Below are positions 59,450 to 64,000 of a DNA stretch of 64,000 nucleotides, one piece after another. The notes under the pieces are model-generated. The model saw only the letters and a list, made by a program, of their open reading frames with translations. It was not told the DNA's origin and ran no database searches. This stretch comes from Zanthoxylum bungeanum. Its lineage: Eukaryota > Streptophyta > Magnoliopsida > Sapindales > Rutaceae. Both the position numbers and the translations under genes were made by a program. The first letter of the stretch is position 1. The number at the start of each line of letters is the position of its first letter. The stretch spans positions 50,563-114,562 of the forward strand of contig SKCR01031800.1 in NCBI GenBank assembly GCA_019454045.1, given 5' to 3'.

Positions 59450-61800
59450 TGATGATGTGACTGGTTTTTTTATTTTTATTTTGAACAAAGTGAAAGAGTC
59501 TCGGTGAAAATTTTTGTTTAAATTGGAGTGGAATTTTCAGCATAAAAGTTATACAGTCATTGCTATTCTTTTGAGTTTAAGAGGGCCTTTTAATTTGTCT
59601 TATTGTAATTATAATTATGTTGCCTCACTAATAAATATTTTGGACTTAGAGTAGTTTGTTCCCTCTCAAAATTAAATTTTGAATCCCACTATATATATTT
59701 TTTTGGATCATACATCTTAGTATAAAAAATTAACGATTTACTTTGATCTGTATTGATAAACTTCTGAAAATACGAAACATAAATTTTCGAGAATTAATTG
59801 AGATACTCGTAAATTGATCCATACATCCCAATTACCACCAAAAAATTATAATTTGCAAAACTAGTGTTTTCTTTTGCCCAAAAAAATAATCCCCTGTATC
59901 TATGGACAAAAGCTTGAAATCAATGATTTTAAAAACCCAATTACCCGTGTATTGAAGTTAAAACAAAGAGTAATGATATACATACTTAAATTTTTACTTA
60001 AAATTTCTACACCACTCTCATTGTAGGTACATTGTAGCTACAATAACTCATTGTAGCTACAGTGAGATGGATGTATAAACTTTCAGTTAAAGTTTAAGTA
60101 TGTTTATCATTTTTGTAAAACAAAATATTGAATTTAAAACTTCTAAATTTTAAGATCAATAGTCTCAGTTTCGAGTTCAATGATACAAATTTCGAATTCA
60201 ATAATTCACGCAGAGGATTTCAATTTTAATACCCTTATATAAGTATCAGGTGCACATAACATTTATTTTCAACGCTAGTTACATCCTAGAATAAACTGAA
60301 CTCATGATTCTAACAAACAATTCACATACAGGGGAGTAATTTTTTGATACGATTATTATACTGTGATACTACCCAACAGTAATTATACAACAAAAGATGA
60401 ATACATTATAAAAATTCAATAAGGAACCAACGTGATCTCAACTAAGGAAAAAACTTATATAGGACTTGTTTTATGGGACCATCCAATGAATATATGTCAT
60501 AATATTGAAATTCGTGGGCCTAACTCAACTCAAAAGTCAGCTTGAGAGTTGAGGGTTGTCCAATATTTATATTTTGAGTTTAATTGTTTATCTCAGCCGA
60601 TGTGAGATATTTTCCTCAACACATATGTTAATAATAAATTTATCTCTCTATTGTTATTGGTATATTACAAATTTAGTGTATAATTATCAAATCATTACTG
60701 ATTAATCATATCACGTCATTCATATAACGGTCCCACACAAATCTTTCTCCGCAACTCAACATCAATTCCCTTAGTTCTCCCTTGTTTCTACCAAAATAAT
60801 TGGAAGAAATACTTGCTGACAATCTTCCAAAACTTGCAAACAAGAGTTTTCAGAATGCATGCAGTTTTGGTTCAACAATTAATGGTGATCAAAGCAAAGG
60901 TTTCAATTGAAAATAACCCCACAATGCTTCTTCCACCATCCTGCTTGAACAGCTTCAAGTTCCTGGCTGATCCGCAGCTTATCTTCTTTCGAAAGATCTT
61001 CCTCAGCACTTGCATCTACAACATGATTTTTAAAGTAATAAAATTAGCTTTATTTTGACAAGCTACTTCCATGTCTGTTTGTATACATGTCACTTAAACA
61101 TTCTATTCTAATCAGAATGTAAAGACAGTGAGATGTATTATCTACAAGAAGAAAAACTCGCAAAATTCAAAAAAAAGATAGAATTAAAAATAAAGAAACT
61201 CGAAAGAAAATTTGTGTAGCATTGATTGAGAAAAAGATAAGAGAATCACAATTAAAATAGTTCGAGCATGTACAACGTTGATCTTTTTAAGTGTCCGGTG
61301 AGAAAAAGAGAGAAAATGGTATTATCATATGTCAAAAGAGGTCAAAAGACCTAAGTTGACATAAAATCATAAAAAAAAACTTATATTTTTACTGAAGATA
61401 ATAATTCAGAATAAAGTATAAAATCATGATTGTCGTGTAGTAGAAGAAGTTAGGTTATTACATGGCAAAGCCTCTTTCATTTGTTTGTGGCTAGATGTTT
61501 ATATGCTGAAAAGAAAGTAATAAAGATGACGTTACCCTAATATTTATTTTTTCAAGTTATCAAAAATCGGCTCTTTCATCACAAATTGGGCTGATTTGTG
61601 GTGTGCTTCTTATTCATATATATATATACACATTTTTTTTAAGAGGAAATTGGGAATATGATTTATAGTTTTAATATATTGTAAACAAACTGAAAAGGAT
61701 GAATCACATTTTACTATTACATACCAAAAATAAATTTCAAAAAAGTGATCATACATCGAGTAATTAAGCTTAAAGCTAAGTAGTGATCCACCTAGAAAAG
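59450..61800. other. NUB1 upstream region and intergenic DNA
   Basis: NUB1 promoter next to 59450-59560 (no clear TATA box), then AT-rich DNA. It contains the foldback repeat at 59973-60110. The frame at 60813-61058 has no recognisable features and is probably chance. Confidence 0.5.
59973..60110. repeat. Foldback MITE-like element, 138 bp
   Basis: The left arm (ATGATATACATACTTAAATT ... CTCTCATTGTAG) is an imperfect complement, over about 54 bp, of the right arm (CTACAGTGAGATGG ... TAAGTATGTTTATCAT). The centre holds repeated ATTGTAGCTACAAT palindromes. The whole segment can fold into one long hairpin, as MITEs do. No clear target duplication was identified. Confidence 0.7.
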
Positions 61801-61879
61801 GAGAATGAAAGTGCTTTGTCTTTCTTATCTTTGTTCTTCCTGGGACAGGAAATGCATTAGGTCAATGTGCCATTTGAAT

Positions 61880-62450
61880 ATTTTGTCACTTCTATTGCAG
61901 ATTATCATGATGACAAGATTGGATTGGAGGTGGCTACTCGGACTGTCCTCTATACCGTCATTGAGATATAAATCTTCGGCTATCCCAGACTTTTACAAGA
62001 AACGCATTATCTGAATTCGAATTCAAGACTCGAAGGTCATCAAAATTAGCTAGAAAACAACCATTCTTCTGTGGATGCTACTCTTTGGAAATTCATTCGC
62101 ATATTAAGAATTTGTTTCCCGTAATGTTTGTTTTTAAAAAGATTTTCATTTCATACAGTGAGAGCTTATTAATGACTTCAATATTATTAATTTCCCAGAG
62201 ATTACTGGATTTCTTTTAGCTGCAGTGCTCGTGGACAGAGCTGGGAGCAAGCTTTCCATTACCATTATGTTCACCTTATCTTGCCTTTTGCTACTGCCAC
62301 TGGTTACCCATGGGAGCGTTTACAGTTTCTTTAACTTCCATTGTTTGGCATTTACCTTCACAACTGAAATGGACATTTACGTGGGTTCTCTTAAAGTCAA
62401 GCCACCTAAAGCAATAATTGAAAAATTATTGTATGTGGGTCCTAAATGAT
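61880..62450 (+). pseudogene. MFS organic-cation/nicotinate-type transporter fragments
   Basis: Two separated pieces resemble plant major facilitator transporters of the OCT7/NIAP group. The first, near 61915-61975, reads DWRWLLGLSSIPS, the conserved segment at the end of the N-terminal half. The second, from about 62205, reads ITGFLLAAVLVDRAGSKLSI followed by the hydrophobic SCLLLLPLV, the segment with the family's LVDR(x)GRK-like loop. The pieces lack the sequence between and around them, and stop codons follow both, so this is a dead fragment. Such transporters normally have 12 membrane helices and about 470-500 residues; here perhaps 80 residues survive. Confidence 0.55.
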
Positions 62451-62913
62451 TAAAAAGAAAATAATCAAAAATCAAAATTCATTATTTGCACAGTAAATCT
62501 CATGTCAATAAATAGAGGTTTCATTTTATTATTTTTTTTATCACATTCCCAACCAAATCATCTGTATTCTAAGAGAGAAAATATAGTTTATTTTTAAGAG
62601 TTTGTGAGAGAGTTGTAGTTCTCATATTCTAAGAGAGTATGAGATTGTTCACTTCTTGTGTTTAGAGAGAGGTTGTAAATTCTTTCCACTATAATAAAAT
62701 CATTCTACAGTTGCCGGTGACTGTTTCCCTCACATTTAAGGTTTTACCACGTTAAAATATGTGTCTCATTATTTTATTTTATTGTTAAGATTTATAGTAG
62801 ACTAAGTCTCCAATTATTATTGTACTATTATATGGTAGGCAAAACCTTTTGAACTAACAATTATTCTCAATTTTACTTTACTTGTGCAAGCTTCAGCCCA
62901 CGATCTCCTAACA
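62430..62913 (+). repeat. Copia 5' LTR, decayed
   Basis: Recognised from its right end (GATCTCCTAACA) directly before a PBS (TGGTATCAGCC, 62915) and from leader-like GTGAGAGAGTTGTAG and CCACGTTAAAATATGTGTCT sequence typical of Copia R-U5. The left end is a guess (TGTATGTGGGTCC). Confidence 0.5.
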
Positions 62914-62959
62914 GTGGTATCAGCCTTCAGGTTCAGGATTACTGTTCACGGAGACTATT

Positions 62960-63078
62960 TACATATACGATATAATATTATTCATGTATATGATATTATT
63001 CATGTATATGATATTATTCATCTATACAATATTATTCACATATACGATACTATTCACGTATACAATACTATTCACAGT
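62960..63078 (+). repeat. 18-20 bp minisatellite, about six units
   Basis: Units of the form (T)ATACGATAT(T)ATTATTCA(T/C)G with small changes, between the Copia PBS and gag. Confidence 0.8.
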
Positions 63079-63079
63079 G

Positions 63080-63590
63080 AAATAGTAAAAAGTCATCCAA
63101 AATATAGCAGGAAAATTCGAAATTAAAAAGTTCAACTGGAGCAATTTTTCCCTATGGAAACTTAAAATAAAAGCAATATTGAGAAAATACAATTACTTGG
63201 CAACAATTGGAGAAAGGCCATATGGAATGACTGATGAAAAATGGAAGGATATGGATGACAACGCTACAAGCAACTTGCATCCAGCCTTAGCAGATTCGGT
63301 GTTATCCAGTGTTGTAAAGAAGATGACTGCAAAAGAGAGTTAAGATACACTTACCAAATTGTACGAGGTCAAGTCACTACACAACAAGATCTTCTTGAAT
63401 AAGAGACTTTACACTCTTCGAATGAGTGAGTCTACATCCATGACAGATCACATCAACAACTTGAATACACTATTTTCCCAACTCACTGTATTGAATTATA
63501 GTATATCAACAAATGAACGTGTGGAGATTCTACTTCAAAGTCTGTCTGATTCGTATGATCAACTTATTATCAACTGTACGGGCCAAAATT
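63080..63590 (+). pseudogene. Copia gag fragment
   Basis: The frame reads KFNWSNFSLWKLKIKAILR, then MTDEKWKDMDDNATSNLHPA, a stop at 63341, LYEVKSLHNKIFLNKRLYTLRM and NERVEILLQSLSDSYDQLI, the standard order of Copia UBN2-type gag. It is broken by the stop and ends at about 63590, where unrelated LTR-like sequence begins. No zinc knuckle or pol follows. Confidence 0.8.
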
Positions 63591-64000
63591 GGGCCGAGGA
63601 AAAACCATCTTTCACCTCAAACCCAACAGTATACAAGGCCCGAAAGTAAAGACCAGGCCCAAAGAATTCTGTATTATTGGATTACAATTGAGCCATAAGC
63701 TTAAGGACAAAACCTCTTAATTATATCAACCACATTTCCCCACTTTGCCTAATACAAGGCATATTCTCACATGCTCAAACTTTTATCAAACGTCTGGGCA
63801 CGTTGTGGGACTTATGCCGGCTGCCAAAGACGATCCTTTTTCATCTATAAATAGCAACGCAATTCAAGAAACATGGGGGGAGCGGGGCTTCTTTCTTATA
63901 AGTCTCTGCTCTCTGACACTAGCTCTCTCAGAGCACTCCATCCTCTTATACACTTATCACCGCCCTCACGGCCACCAAAAGAGTTTAAGGTAACATCAAA
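63575..64000 (+). repeat. Possible LTR, cut by window end
   Basis: Starts TGTACGGGCCAAAATTGGGC at the break in gag. It contains a TATA box (CATCTATAAATAGCAACGC, about 63844) followed by pyrimidine-rich CTCTGCTCTCTGACACTAGC, as in the U3-R region of a plant LTR. The other end is outside the window. The 82-codon frame inside is probably not a gene. Confidence 0.4.

Noticed and set aside
60813..61058. 81-codon plus-strand frame
   Set aside because: No recognisable motif, AT-rich surroundings and no paralogue in the window; not listed as a gene.

Overview
This window looks like a repeat-rich nuclear segment of a eudicot plant genome. It has two ordinary multi-exon plant genes with GT-AG introns, embedded in nested LTR retrotransposons of the Copia and Ty3/Gypsy types. 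There is no prokaryotic gene organisation, CRISPR array, rRNA or recognisable tRNA gene. The species cannot be named from the sequence alone.

Layout. 1-1632 is the end of a minus-strand Ty3/Gypsy element (gag start plus LTR). 1633-3052, 16902-17805, 22079-22345 and 23600-24782 hold three degraded copies (A on +, B and C on -) of an unrecognised gene family. It encodes acidic, repeat-containing proteins behind a conserved pair of DNA palindromes. Between A and B sits a 13.8 kb Gypsy insertion (3053-16901, target duplication CATTC). It is non-coding apart from a gag stub and is packed with tandem-repeat arrays. It carries two later insertions: a Copia element in its 5' LTR (3569-8850, duplication AAGCG) and a 3.5 kb solo LTR inside a tandem array (11437-14980, duplication GCTGG). 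Copy B is itself split by a Copia element that lacks reverse transcriptase (17806-22078, duplication ATAAA).

24783-46372 is almost entirely LTR debris: a decayed Copia LTR, a 2.6 kb Copia 3' LTR, a gag-only Athila-like element (TR-GAG type, 29781-35721), the tail of a second RT-less Copia copy, and a triple nest. In that nest a minus-strand TR-GAG (39989-43835, duplication GCAAG) sits in a Copia solo LTR (38550-44832), which sits in a minus-strand relic of the RT-less Copia family. A minus-strand Gypsy LTR follows (45209-46372).

46940-59449 is the genic part. VPS51/UNHINGED (20 exons on +, 775 residues, subunit of the GARP/EARP tethering complexes) converges on a NUB1 homologue (11 exons on -, Ubl plus three UBA domains). 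They are separated by only 435 bp between stop codons. NUB1 intron 1 is enlarged by an LTR-like insertion, and its first exon has an apparent one-base frame change just after the usual start. VPS51 has one clear GC-AG intron. The rest of the window holds a foldback MITE-like hairpin, fragments of an MFS organic-cation/nicotinate-type transporter gene, a decayed Copia 5' end and the beginning of another LTR-like sequence.

The two intact genes act in different processes (endosome-to-Golgi traffic; NEDD8/ubiquitin-linked turnover) and share only their convergent arrangement. The most unusual material is the triplicated acidic-protein family with its double-palindrome upstream module, and the RT-less Copia lineage. 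The latter shares an altered integrase site, a CAGAGACA-repeat filler in place of RT, and a leader dense in CCACGTCA motifs.
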